Shown here: piece after piece, positions 43,664 to 55,401 of the stretch
How the letters are laid out: every line of letters begins with the position of its first letter
How positions within the stretch are numbered: position 1 is the first letter of the stretch
Source: Symbiodinium kawagutii
Lineage: Eukaryota > Sar > Dinophyceae > Suessiales > Symbiodiniaceae
DNA length: 64,000 bases
Assembly: GCA_009767595.1 (NCBI GenBank)
Contig: VSDK01011610.1
Span: 218,624-282,623, forward strand
Direction: 5' to 3'
The notes under the pieces: generated by a model
What the model was told of the DNA's origin: nothing
Seen by the model: the letters and a program-made list of their open reading frames with translations, nothing else
Database searches by the model: none
Position numbers and translations under genes: made by a program

Positions 43664-46106
43664 ATGTTGGAAAAGCAGACCGGGCAGACTTCGATGGCTA
43701 TGAAGGGGGAAAAGGGTAAGTAGATAGTGACGTTGCCAGGGACATTGATGGTTTCTCAAGGGAACCCCCAAAAATGGTTTGTCATGTTGGCCTGTCTGAA
43801 AAACATAAAAACATATATCATTTTGATGAGATTATTTTGGATCCTCGCAGGGCCAGTCCCAAATGTACTTCAGCTCACTCCAGCTAAAGTTGCACTGCCA
43901 GCCGGGACTTTTTGACACCGAGTCAGCGCCACTTTCCCCAGTCAACAAGGCATTTTCCGATAAGCCCTGTTGCTTTTATGGTAATTGCACAGCTGTAGTA
44001 TAGAGGTGTCCGCGAAGTATTTATGCATGTCATGTTGGCAATTTCATTGTTCTTTGTGCAGAATTTAATCGCAATGCCTTTTCTGTATTCCTACTTAATG
44101 TGATTCTGTTTGAGTGGGCCACTTGCTCGCCCTTAGCCCAGCTGAACCCCCCGGGATGGCGATGGAGAGAGCGAGAGAGAGAGGGAGATTGCTATTGGAT
44201 GATTTGGGGGCATTCCCTTTTTAAGAAACCACAATATTTCCAATTGCACTTCTTGCTCGTCGATTTGACAGAGGCAGCTTCACCCAGTCTCATATGTGCA
44301 TCTCTTTTTGCTCTTTCACCATGTTCAAATCAGCACCTGCTATCCAACCGGCCACAACCATCATGTTATTGCTGAATCTGCCATCACGTTGAGCCGTACG
44401 GGGACGTTTGGCAAAGTTTGCTGAAACTTCCCAAGGCTTGACTTTCCCTTTCCACTGGTGGGAGGGACTATGCCATGCTAAGCGAACCAGTGAAACAAGG
44501 AGCCAACCCGACATCAACCAACCAGCCAGCCAAACAACGAATCCAAGTGCTGTGATATAGTTCTTCAATCTCTACAAGCCCAATTATAGTTGTACGCCTA
44601 ATTGTGGTAATATAGTTTGTAACCCAATTAGTTGTACCTAATCCAACAGGATTATTGACCTACAACAATCTCTTGCTACAACTTATTAATTTAGTTTTAA
44701 CTAACAGGGTAGATTGTTGTTTGCAATCCCACCTGCAATCTCTACTATAGTTGCAATAAGGTTCTACAATCTCTACTATAGTTATTGTTGTCACTAATCC
44801 AAATAACAAAAGCTACACCTTATTATTAGTGATATTTATATAGATAACTAATCTGGATAGTAACTATAGAGTTATTGTTGAATAAGGTTCGACAATCTCT
44901 ACAATGTCTTGTTCAGCTCTTGTTCTGCCCTGGGCTTATCGCCAGGTGGACGAATCCATCTACCGCGCTGCATCGGAACGCTTTCAAGAGCTCTTAAAGT
45001 GCCTGGGATCCGTGGTGGGATCCGGCAGAGACATGGGAAAAGTATGGAAAACTCGAGGAAAACATGGGAAACTCAGGGAAAACTGGCGAAATGATGGAGG
45101 TCTGACTGAGGTTCAATCAGTTCTAGTAGCTGTTCTTGTGTGGGAAAAGTTCATGGACATGGCCAACTCAGAACTGAGATGATAGCGGTCTAGCTACAAG
45201 GTCTCATCCGCCAGTGTAGTGGTGGTGACTGTGGTGAGGGCTGTCGATTTAACAAGTATATTCAAGCATTTAGTTTACAGCTCGAATTGCTTTCAGACTG
45301 AAGAAACAGATAGAAACGGCGTTTCCTCAAATGGGGACTCATCTAGTATTGATCACGTTTAGATTGTCTAGTAGTAAAACGGCAATTTTGGGAGGTTTTA
45401 GAAACCATTCGTAGATCTTACAAGTGGTTGGTTTGCAATTGCTCTAAGTTACTCAATGATTACCACTAGATACTAGGGGCTTCACATTTGAAGCAAGCCT
45501 ACCAATCTTGTCCTAACAGCAGAGCTGAGGGGGTGAACTCCAGGCAGGCTAGTTGACCAATTTGGGCGCCACTTGGTAGTTGTGCTGCAGTCCACTGTAC
45601 AAGCGAAGTTTACAATTGGTGAGGGTTCCTTAGGTTGGGGTTAGGGTTGCTTGGGGGTGATTAGGTTAGGTTTAGGGTTGCTTGGGGTTGATCAGGATAG
45701 GTTTAGGGTTGATTGGTTGATTGGGACCGAAGGTCAATTGTGCTCGCTTTGGTCAATCTGTTCAAGGACCTACATCAGCCCCGACTACTCTGAATGCAGG
45801 GCTCTGGTGCAATCTGCCAACCGCTTGCTGCTCGCTGCATTGGTGGTTTTGGGAGGGCTCGGAGCAGTTGGGGATGTTCTCTGGGAATCGCTGATCAAAG
45901 ATCATCACAGTTGGATTGGGTGTTGGTTGATTGCTAGCTGCTAACAATGGTCGATTAGATAAGATTGCGCTTGTAAACCAGCCATTGATGCTGACGACTT
46001 GCTCCAAGAGGAAGAGCATCAGACCCAGACTCCAAGCAGCCAGCAGCCCAGTGTGATGCTATTTCCCGACATCTCATTGGATATGCCAAAGAAGATAGTG
46101 CTGTAG
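43664..46106 (+). CDS. Multi-exon gene with acidic C-terminus, product unknown
   Basis: Exons: 43664-43715 (acceptor ATTGCAG, donor GTAAGT; MLEKQTGQTSMAMKGEKG), 43851 to ~43945 (acceptor CTCGCAG; frame uncertain), 44946-44998 (VDESIYRAASERFQELLK; GT donor), 45800-45842 (ALVQSANRLLLAAL) and 45982-46106 (DADDLLQEEEHQTQTPSSQQ, then DISLDMPKKIVL and TAG). The 44998/45800 join is exact in phase (AA+G). The last join is off by one in my reading. The first two exons may belong to a separate gene. The region 43946-44945 is AT-rich, with repeated CAATCTCTACTATAG. Confidence 0.45.
45626..45714 (+). repeat. About 31-bp tandem repeat with telomere-like TTTAGGG
   Basis: Three degenerate units sharing AGGTTTAGGGTTG...TTGGGG, inside an intron. 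TTTAGGG is the plant-type telomere repeat; here it is only two isolated copies per array. Confidence 0.6.
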
Positions 46107-46367
46107 CTACGCCTGAGTAAAATCCAAGCACATGGTGTGAAATTATGAAGGCCATGTAAAAGCCTAATTTGAGAGGTGCACACCTCTCAACGAATATGTA
46201 TTTATTTATGTGCGCAGCCATTTGTTTGTGCTCACTTGCCTGCACACTCGCATGCAGATATAGATAGATATATATATATACATATACCGATGCACATGAT
46301 TGCGCATGCATACTTGCAAAGACAGGTGCTGTGTATATGTTTCTCTCTGTTTGCTATGATAGAACAT

Positions 46368-46418
46368 CTATTTATTTATCTATCTATCTATCTATCTATC
46401 TGTTTGTCGGTCTGTCTG

Positions 46419-46463
<45 letters not shown>

Positions 46464-46593
46464 AATCTATAATCTATCTATCTTTCTTTCTTTCTATCTA
46501 TCTAGTCTAATCTAATCTAATCTAGTCTAATCTAATCTAATCTAGTCTAGTCTAGTCTAATCTAATCTATCTATCTATCTATCTGTCTATCTG

Positions 46594-46638
<45 letters not shown>

Positions 46639-46800
46639 GTTTCTTTCTTTCTGTCTTGCTTTCAATCGAATCTATCTAATCTATCTAATCTCTTTAATCT
46701 CTCTAATCCACCTAATCTATCCAATCTATCTAATCTATCTTATCTAATCTAAGCTAAGCTAATCTAATCTAATCGAATCTAATCTAATCTATCTATTTAT
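46368..46800 (+). repeat. TCTA / TCTAA microsatellite block
   Basis: Long (TCTA)n runs interleaved with TCTAATCTAG and TTTC variants. The 46107-46367 stretch before it and 46801-47490 after it hold no confident gene; 46861-46990 (either strand) is GC-rich and exon-like, with CAG-G on the plus strand. Confidence 0.9.
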
Positions 46801-47469
46801 CTATCTGTATATCTACATGTTTATCTGCCAATAAATTTATCGTCAAATTTGCGCGCATATCCGTACATATCACAGTCCCAGTGGTCCACCATGCGCCCCT
46901 GCCCAGGAAGGAGATGGCATCACAGACACCGGAGAACTCCTGCTCCTGCGAGGCTGCAGGCGCCTGGGGTGAAGCTGCTTGGTGAAGCGGCACATGTGAT
47001 GCGAGTTGGCTCGTAGCCTCGTGTTCTTGTGAGTGAGTTGGCTCCTAAAATCTCGTTAACATGTGATATTTTGTGGATGCCATACGAAGTCTACAGCGTG
47101 ACGCCCACTTGCCAGTAGCAACGCACCGGCGTTTTGTTGAGCTGTGCAAGCTAGGGGGTGCAAACGCATGAACATCTGCTGAAAGCATCCCTGTGTTTCC
47201 ATTTTTTTTGAGAGACCTTTTTTTTCTACATGTGTTTTTTCCTAAGTGCGTCATTGCGCATGCGTTGTTGATCCGGTTCTGTCGAGAATACTTGCACCGT
47301 GTACCCACAAACCAATTGGTCACCTACTATGCTATACCAACAATTTGCATTATTAGCATTTCTTGGCAATGCTTGCCTCATCTTCATCAACCATCAAAAA
47401 ACATCATCAATCCGCATGAATCTTCAGTCAGGCAACAACCGCCCCTTTCAAAGGGGTGCTAACGGTGCT

Positions 47470-47735
47470 ATGGTAGCAGCCGCCGGAGGCCGCGAGTGCG
47501 GCTTTTCCAGCTCCTTGGGAATGAGTTGTGGCCGCTGTCCCGCCAAGCGATTGAAGTTCAGCTCCTTGGATTCCTTGGTGCATTACACCAGGGGCTCATC
47601 TGGGAGCTGGTGGGGGGTGGCTCATTTGGGGGGTCATGGGGTTCAAGGGTTGGGGGCTTCAGTAGGAGGAGGCTGGGAGGACGTGGTTTGGCTGTTGAGG
47701 AGGAGGCAAAGATCCACCGGTTTTGGAACAGCTGA
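47470..47735 (+). CDS. Possible exon, product unknown
   Basis: An open frame ending at TAG near 47735 contains RLFQLLGNELWPLSRQAIEV followed by QLLGFLGALHQGLIWELV, helical and protein-like. The Gly-rich text after it may be intronic. No start codon or partner exon identified. Confidence 0.3.
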
Positions 47736-49490
47736 TCCGGTCAACTTGATGACTTGGTAAACCACGAAGGATCAAAAAGCCTATAGTGGTTCCTACCCGG
47801 GGTAGCTATTAGCTACACTGAGTCAGAGTATCCTCAGGTATTGCGGATCACTAAGGTGCCACAGATTCAGAGATCGATGGCTTGAACGTCACTTGTGATG
47901 AAGAGCATGGGAATTGCCTCGTTGAAGGCAACCTGCGGCCAGACGTCTTCAAATGGACGATGTGACATGCCCTCGATGGGGCCCCCCATGACATAGGGCG
48001 CAACTGCGCTGAACATCCAACAGAGAAGAATAGACTTCAGAGTACTTGGAGGATCATCTCACTTGGTAAGTGGTTAGCAGGATTTGCTCATGGTTCTTGT
48101 TATCAACAAGCATTGAGCCCCCCAAGTTTGTTCAGTCACAGATCCATCGATCCAACTCTTAACAGTCATCGGCTGAAGATCTCCCGTTGAAACCGAACGT
48201 CGTCCATGGCTCGTTCTCGGGCGTCAGCAAGCGAGACTGAAAAATGGAGCGCTGGACCATTTGTAACCACTACCTGGCCACTACCTCAATAGGCCTTAAT
48301 AAGTAGCTGCCTGGGGAAAAAGGTGGCTGATTTTCAGCTTTCTGCTAACTGATACAGTAATTTGATTATTATTAGTCACTATCACGGGTAAGATTGAATT
48401 TGCTAAAGACCTTTGAAGACCACTTGGGCTTAGAATGACTTGGAGGTTGTTGGGGTGTGATGTAGTGCGGGTGACAGGTAAATCTCTCCTGGCAAACGTG
48501 TGCGTTATATTCAAGATCCTCCGGCCATCCTGACCGAGAAGGAAAATCTTGCACCACCTGGATCTGCCGCAGTCAGATCGAGCTTGAAGATCTTCACATG
48601 CACACAATTGGAACTCACAGCAAAATTCACAGATTTGAGTCGTTGGGGTTATTCACCATTGTTATAGCCACACTTCTTACTGCATCATGATTTGAGACAG
48701 AACCCATGTGGCCCCTGAGAAGGGACAGCACCAAACCTCTACTCAGGATGCAGGAGCTGTCGAGGGAAGACCGATCCCTCGCAATGCAGTCTCCCTGAGC
48801 CAAAACCCAACGGAACGACCGGAATCCGACTTGTTGGAAGTTTCCATGCTAAGCTCGGATGCATCACTTGTCCAAGGGGCGAATCTTACATCACTCTGGG
48901 CCATTCTTGACCAGTCATTCTCAGCGGTCACACCAAGTCCATGCCATACCCATCCCTAATCATCCTTTCAAGCCAGGGCTAGCTGTCCGGCTGGGCCATG
49001 GGCAATGTGCCATGTTTGGATCGTTTGGCCCTGTGTGGCCCTCGCAAAAACCAATTCCTGGCACCGATGCTTGGAGCATGTCAGGTCTAGGGAATTTAAT
49101 GGTCCAGCAGCTGGAGTACTGGTTGGCTAAGCCTACTGGTTGCTAATCAATGTTGATAAGCACCAAACATGGTTTTTCATAGGGATTGAAAATAATCACC
49201 ACCGAACATGGTTTGGTGATAAATGTTACTAACCAGTTGTAGCATGGTTTTTCATAGGGTTTGAACACCAACACAAATCAATCACTATGGTAGATCCAGT
49301 TGTTAATCAATCACCATCAGTTTGACCATGCTGGTGATTTACCGTCAAGCATTGGGGTGTGTGAATTTGGATCTCCGATTGTCGATGTCGCTCGTGGGAA
49401 TGTTGCAATGCTTGTGAGCCAGCGAGTAGAATGGGATCGGATCGTTTTTTTGTCGTGGCTCAAGTGGTGAGACGCGGGTAAGATGCATGG
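47736..49490. other. Mostly non-coding, one weak exon and MITE fragments
   Basis: 48708-48959 (+) is open in two frames, with NAVSLSQNPTERPESDLLEV, but the minus strand is open too. 49110-49330 contains several fragments of the TTTTTCATAGGG / CTGGTTGG small elements. Nothing else seen. Confidence 0.35.
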
Positions 49491-49499
49491 TCAATGAAC

Positions 49500-50383
49500 A
49501 ATATCCGGCACAGGTTGGAAGAATGGGAAGAATGGCAACCCCTTACCAGGGTAAGGATGGGATTGACCAACCATGTGAGATAAATTGCCTGCCATTTTGG
49601 ATGCTGAGGGACTGAGATCAAGAACGTACCGAACTGGTGCAGGAGTCGACTGAGTCGACCATAGGGATGAAGGTGTGATCAATGGCTCAGCTGGCAGACG
49701 TGGAAGAAGGGCTGCAACTACACACAATCACTTGGTGAGTGATGCAATGGAAAGTGTGTGTTTCCCCATGAGCTACCCCTGAGCCCTGAATGGATTGCTT
49801 CCCTGCAAGACCCATGGCAATGATGGAGGAGCGAAGAAGAGAGGGGTAAGCCTTGCCGAAGCATGACTCCAACCTTGGAATCCTCAGACCCGATTGCAGA
49901 CTCATTTCTGTGTGCATATTTTGCGTGAAGGTGCTGTCACTACACTAGATTGTGTCGATACTTGCTACTCTTGTGGAGCAACCTTTGTTGCAGGATGTTT
50001 GCACTGCCTATCATGGCGAGTGTGCAAATGAATTGGTTATGTAGAAGTTGTGATAGCTGTGGCCCAAAGATGTAAATTATCATGCGCACTGTCCCAGGAG
50101 GATGATGGGAAACTGAGGTAGGGCGTTCATTAATTGTTTCTTTGGGTCATTCATGGTCATTTGATGGTTCTTTAGCAGCGGTTCANNNNNNNNNNNNNNN
50201 NNNNNNNNNNNNAGGAATGCCAATGAAGCCTTCTACATCTTCGATCATGTAGCGCAAAGCCAGCTGTGGGAAGGACAAAATGCAGTATGTCCAGACGTGT
50301 CCGGGTGCTGCCTGCTTCCCCAGGCTCACGACTGAACCGCGCTTAAGTTCATGTGACCATGAAACCGCTTTGAATAAAAACAT
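49500..50383 (-). CDS. Minus-strand gene fragments, product unknown
   Basis: Three minus-strand blocks read well. 50213-50380 has KAVSWSHELKRGSVVSLGKQ and LALRYMIEDVEGFIGIP, and runs into the N gap. 49760-49890 has LRIPRLESCFGKAYPSLLRS. 49540-49730 has VAALLPRLPAEPLITPSSLW and VRYVLDLSPSASKMAGNLSH. They are in order for one gene read from 50380 to 49500, but the gap removes part of it. Splice borders not assigned. Confidence 0.35.
50186..50212. other. Assembly gap (27 N)
   Basis: Run of N in the given sequence, inside the minus-strand exon just described. Confidence 0.99.
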
Positions 50384-50606
50384 GATTTAGGGGTGCCCCA
50401 GTTTTCAGAAGCCACTATTTTTCTACTATGGAAAGATCTGCATTCGCCTAGCTCTTCAGTGCTTTTGCATGCTTTTGCTTCCTGTGCTGTGGAAAACCAA
50501 AGAAATCTTTTCTTTTGAGATGTTCCATCTTCAGGTTGGTTTGCCAGAGGGTAGCCGGTAAACTTTTCAGTTGCAGCTGTAGGAGCTACCGGCTCAACGG
50601 CGGCCC

Positions 50607-50966
50607 ATGGTTATCCCTTGGATCACAGGCATCTTGGAAGCAGCTGAGAGGTCTGGCGGATCACTGGCACCAAAGTGCAGGAGTGCAAGTGATGTCCCCA
50701 AGTTAAGCTCAATAAGCTTGTTACCTGGCGAATTTATGAACCACTTTTACCTTGCAACAAGGGACCGTCACCCGGTGTACCCTTGGGGCGATTTGCGACT
50801 CAGGTGGCAAAAGATTTGCCAGTGCAGCCTGCAGCTCAGAATGCCATGCTATGCACGTCATCAATCTTGGGGGCCGTATGCCATCACCACATTTGTGTGT
50901 GAAAATACGTTACTTATCTCAACCAACACGCGTTTTCACTGCTGCTCGTCCAGGGGTTTTAGTTGA
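50607..50966 (+). CDS. Possible exon or ORF, product unknown
   Basis: 119 open codons including MNHFYLATRDRHPVYPWGDL. The opposite strand also reads protein-like over 50600-50760, so the strand is not settled. Confidence 0.25.
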   Translation: MVIPWITGILEAAERSGGSLAPKCRSASDVPKLSSISLLPGEFMNHFYLATRDRHPVYPWGDLRLRWQKICQCSLQLRMPCYARHQSWGPYAITTFVCENTLLISTNTRFHCCSSRGFS

Positions 50967-51267
50967 GGCGCTTCCAATATCAAGCTGTGCATCTCGGGCC
51001 GCTTGCATGTTCAATGTGCTTCGCAAGCAGTGCTTTGGCTGTTCTAGTCATGCCGTTGACATCACGAAGGCATGTCAGACAGAAATAGAGACAAAATTGG
51101 TGAAAGTGTCAAAAGGTTATTCCCCACCTGTCATGTGAGGGTTGTTAGATTTTATCAGAGTTGTCTTCTCCTCCTCCTTCTCCGCCAAACCTCAACCGCA
51201 GCATCCACGTCTAGTGGTCGCTGCCGTACCTCAACCACGACCATCCGCGGCCAGTGGTCGCTGGCGG

Positions 51268-52352
51268 ACCTTAAAGATGTCAGAAAAGATGTCAGAAAGA
51301 ATGTCAAAAGATATGTCAGAAAGAATGTCAGAGAGAATGGCAAAAGATATGTCAGAAAGAATGTCAGAAAATATGCCAGGAAGAATGTCAGAGAGAATGG
51401 CAAAAGATATGTCAGAAAAAAGGTCAGAAGAGATGTCAGAAAGAATATCAGAAGATATGTCAAAAGATATGTCAGAAAGAATGTCAGAAGAGATGTCAGA
51501 AAGAATGTCAGAGAGAATGGCAAAAGATATGTCAGAAAGAATGTTAGAAGAGATGTCAGAAAGAATGTCAGAAGATATGTCAGAAAGAATGTCAGAAGAG
51601 ATGTCAGAAAGATTTGCAGAGAGAATGTCAAAAGATATGTCAGAAAGAATGTCAGAACAGATGTCAGAAAGAATGTCAGAAGATATGTCAGAGAGAATGT
51701 CAGAAGATATGTCAGAAAGATTGTCAGAAGAGATGTCAGAAAGAATGTCAGAAGATATGTCAGAGAGAATGTCAGAAGATATGTCAGAAAGATTGTCAGA
51801 AGAGATGTCAGAAAGAATGTCAGAAGATATGTCAGAGAGAATGTCAGAAGATATGTCAGAAAGATTGTCAGAAGAGATGTCAGAAAGAATGTCAGAAGAT
51901 ATGTCAGAGAGAATGTCAGAAGATATGTCAGAAAGATTGTCAGAAGAGATGTCAGAAAGAATGTCAAAAGATATGCCAGAAAGAATGTCAGCAGAGATGT
52001 CAGAGAGAATGTCAAAAGATTTGCCAGAAAGAATGTCAGAAAATATGTCAGAGAGAATGTCAGATAGATTGGCAGAAGATATGTCAGAAAGAATGCCAGA
52101 AGAGATGTCAGAAAGAATGTCAAAAGATATGCCAGAAAGAATGCCAGAGAGAATGTCAGAAGATATGTCAGAAAGAATGTCAGGATAGAATGCCAGAAAG
52201 AATGTCAGAGAGAATCTCAGCAGATATGTCAGAAGAGATGTCGGAAAGAATGTCAAAAGATATGCCAGAAAGAATGCCAGAGAGAATGTCAGAAGATTTG
52301 TCAGAAAGAATGTCAGAAGATATGCCGGAGAGAATGGCAGACAAAAGTGGAG
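51268..52352 (+). repeat. Large tandem repeat of 15/30-bp units, open in several frames
   Basis: About seventy copies of a ~15-bp unit alternating ATGTCAGAAAGA and ATGTCAGAAGAT, with a 60-bp higher-order period clearest at 51660-51960. Unit length is a multiple of three, and the bases avoid stops, so the three + frames and two minus frames stay open for 250-350 codons. In the + frames they read as MSERMSE, VRKNVRR and CQKRCQKE type repeats. There is no flanking coding support, so I call it a repeat rather than a gene. Confidence 0.85.
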
Positions 52353-52407
52353 CCAACAAGCGGTGTTGACATGACATGGTGGGGATCACTCGAAGCAAAG
52401 TAATTTT

Positions 52408-52668
52408 TTGTTCGCACTAGATTGTGCATTCGTTGCGCGTTCCTTTGTCAATTTGCCCCGCCGCGGTGTTTTGTCACGTCTTTGTCCTAAGCTGCTGAGT
52501 GGTGGATGGTCCAGTGAGGTGTCGCCAGAGCCATTGCAGTCCATAGTCTTTCGACTCTGTAGCCGTGGTCGTCAATATGACGAGGCCACCATTTGTGATG
52601 GATGGAGTGCGCACTTGACATTGGCAAAAGATGTGTTTGCCAAATTCATGGTTGAGTTGAAACATTGA
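52408..52668 (+). CDS. Possible small ORF or terminal exon
   Basis: 86 open codons to TGA, protein-like toward the end: VSPEPLQSIVFRLCSRGRQY and LTLAKDVFAKFMVELKH. It sits just after the tandem repeat. No partner exon or domain. Confidence 0.3.
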   Translation: MFALDCAFVARSFVNLPRRGVLSRLCPKLLSGGWSSEVSPEPLQSIVFRLCSRGRQYDEATICDGWSAHLTLAKDVFAKFMVELKH

Positions 52669-53700
52669 TGCTTGGGACCTGGGAGTGCTCACTGATGGTG
52701 GTTGAAAATGTCCATTTGAGATTTTGTTGAAAAATCAGGAGCTGTTTCTGACACATTGTCCTTGAATGCCTTTTGCATGTCTGCAGTGAATGACCTGTGC
52801 CACTTTGAGAATGCTGGTAAGTGCCATTCTGGTGGCCAGCTGGGTGCAGGGCAGATTTGAAATAATATTATTCTTAGCAATGGCTATGGTATGCTATGAT
52901 ATGCTATGGCTGGCAGGTTGGTCAGATGACTCAAACTGATCCATCTCCAGATGTTCAGTGACCAAGTCGTGGCAAGTCATCCAGGTCAGATCTGGAGTCC
53001 ATTTCGCTTTGCACCTGAAAGCGGCTGGCACCGGGCTGTTGTTGTGTCCATTCATCTCAATGATGCTGACGGACGGTGAAGAGGCAGGTGAGTTGGAACC
53101 GCCAGTGTCGGCGACATGACTTGTTCGGGTAGGGTGGTGACGCACCGAACAAATCAACGTATACAGCCACCATAAAGGGCCGCGAATCGGAATGCTTTTC
53201 GTTGCCATCAGATTTTGTTCAACTCAGGTTGCTTCGACAGGACGCGTGGGTATTGCCGGGATATTCACGGATTGGGCGTTAGACCAATGCTGTTGCTGTC
53301 AAAGAACGACGCATAAAGATTTGCCGCATCACCACATGAGGTCAAGAGTAGTGGCGGCCTGCACGTAAGTGTCACCACTTGTTCATAGGTGTCCACGACT
53401 TGGCCTGGCTCACCAACACAAGCTTGCATTAGGTAGAAACAACAAAAAATCAAAACATAAAATAACTTCATTTAGGATCATTTAGGGGGTTTATTGATAG
53501 CATGCCAATATTGTTTCTCAATAACAGGCCATGTTTCAATCACATCGGTCTTGATCCCCCCGAATCTGAAAATCTGGCGGCAGCAGGTGGGATTGGTGGC
53601 TGATACCTTGGGCCCTGTGCCACAACAAGACTTTCTGGTGGACTTTTCGGTGGTCGATGAAGGCAGGGCAAGAAGATGCACGGAGGACCATCTTGACCTA
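52669..53700. other. Ambiguous region, both strands partly open
   Basis: 52894-53208 and 53478-53747 on the minus strand and 53494-53736 on the plus strand are open with protein-like text. I could not choose a strand. The plus option would add exons to the gene that follows. Confidence 0.3.
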
Positions 53701-53870
53701 TTTTGGACGGCATGGCAGTGTCCAGAAGTGGGGTGATGATAATCCATTTTGGACCACGCGCTGGTAGAGCTGGTGAAATTTTGCCGCTACAGTCCTGGTT
53801 TCAGTATGTTTCAGTAGGGGTCCCCGAAACATCTTCTATCGGCGCTGCCCTGCATCACCGTCATTGCCAG

Positions 53871-55401
53871 GTGGCTGCAACCTGCAAATGGACACTGGGC
53901 TTTGAACGCGGGACCAAGAGAATCTAAGAGATCTCCCCGAAATTCCCAGAAATTATATAAACATCTCCAACCATTATTTCTGTTTCTTTTTGCTGGTCAA
54001 TCCAAGGTGCAGGAGGGTCGCTGACAAATGTGACGCTAGTGAAATCGTTGAAAGTTTCGGTATCGCTCACTTGATGCGAGGGTGTTGGTGAAACGTTCCT
54101 CAACTCTGTTGGCAATACCCTCACCAAGGACATCATTTTTCGCGGCCTTCGCATGCAAGACGGGAAAACGGGCTTTGCCGAAGCTTCCGAACAGCCTTAC
54201 GATTGGACGTTGCGGACATGCCGCTTGGATGAAAACAATGCGCGCCTACCATGAATATTTAGCAACGGGCACACTTTTTCTTCTTGTAAAATTTGTAAAT
54301 ATTGCTCAGATGTGGCCATTGCATTTAACTTTTGTGGGCTTACTGCAGATGGCTCCAGAATGTCTCCAAGATTTTGGAGGTTGTCACTTGTGCCATGCAG
54401 CAAGGAACCTATAGATCCACATAGATCCACTGAAGATTCGGTCATATCCGGTCCCTGTGACCAAAGACTGGCGCTTCAAATTCATGTGGCGCCTCACCAC
54501 GGCGCAGCCGTTGGCTCCCCGAGGTTTGCAAGAGTTCACTCGCTTCAATGACGTGGAGCCGAAGGAAGTCTACTTGGCAGCTGCCAATCTCCAAGTGCAT
54601 TTGCAGAATCTGGTGCCTCAGCTGACGCTGCGATTGAAGATAATGAAGTAGATATGTTGTCGACATAGTGACTCAATTTGGAGAAAAATACGATTTCAAA
54701 ATCAAAATTAAGGAGTTGGACTCCAGTTTGACCTAGTTGAACTCCCCTTTCTTTCCTGAAAAGGTGGCCAGTGAGGAAGACTTCATGACACAACCGTGGA
54801 GCAGAGTGAATGACTGGCTCAGTCTCAAGAAGTCGCCACGCGGACGCAAGATGATGCAATCAAGCAAAGCCCATCCAACACGCCCCAATGAAGTCATACA
54901 GCTGCCGTGGGTCCCTGCGCTAGACGCGTGTCATGACCCACCACGTTTCTTGTTTGCGCTGTGTTGCCTTGCTGGCCATCCGTCGGCAGTGACCACAGCT
55001 TTTTCGTGCATTGTTTGTTTCTTTCGGCTACGAGCGTAGTTGCAGTGAGAGTCTTGTGATGCCGACTTTGCTTTTGCCAGGAATCCGGGAGCATCATTTT
55101 TTGCCCTTCTTGAGCAAGTTGAAACATTGTGAAACTCATTTGTTGATTGCAATCAGTGAATTGCGCCCACTTGACTCCTGCGCAGGTCAATTTAGTTGCC
55201 AAATTCCACAACTCACAACATCTACTAACATTTGCTATCATCCACTGTCTCGTTTTTGAGAGGATCCCTCCACCAAGGTGTGTTGAAGCCGGCATTCCCG
55301 TTCTCTTCGAAGGCGGTGCCGAAAGCCTGAACGGCACGGCATCTGAGGAGCGGCATTCGTCGAGAGATTTCTGGCACCACATGGTCTTTGACATGGTGTA
55401 G
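53871..55401 (+). CDS. Multi-exon gene, product unknown
   Basis: Exons: 53871 to ~53920 (VAATCKWTLGFERGTKR), 54081 to ~54240 (GVGETFLNSVGNTLTKDIIF, then MQDGKTGFAEASEQPYDWTL), 54436-54612 (IRSYPVPVTKDWRFKFMWRL, then LQEFTRFNDVEPKEVYLAAA; GT donor), 54764 onward (VASEEDFMTQPWSRVNDWLS...) and a terminal exon 55186-55401 (VNLVAKFHNSQHLLTFAIIH ... RDFWHHMVFDMV, TAG). The 54612/54764 join is phase 0 with GT-AG. An exon at about 53742-53811 may precede. Text is strongly protein-like, but I recognise no family. A 225-codon minus ORF over 54894-55571 is antisense to the last exons. Confidence 0.5.

Noticed and set aside
51072-52256. ORFs of 322-348 codons on both strands
   Set aside because: All are translations of one tandem repeat with a unit length divisible by three.
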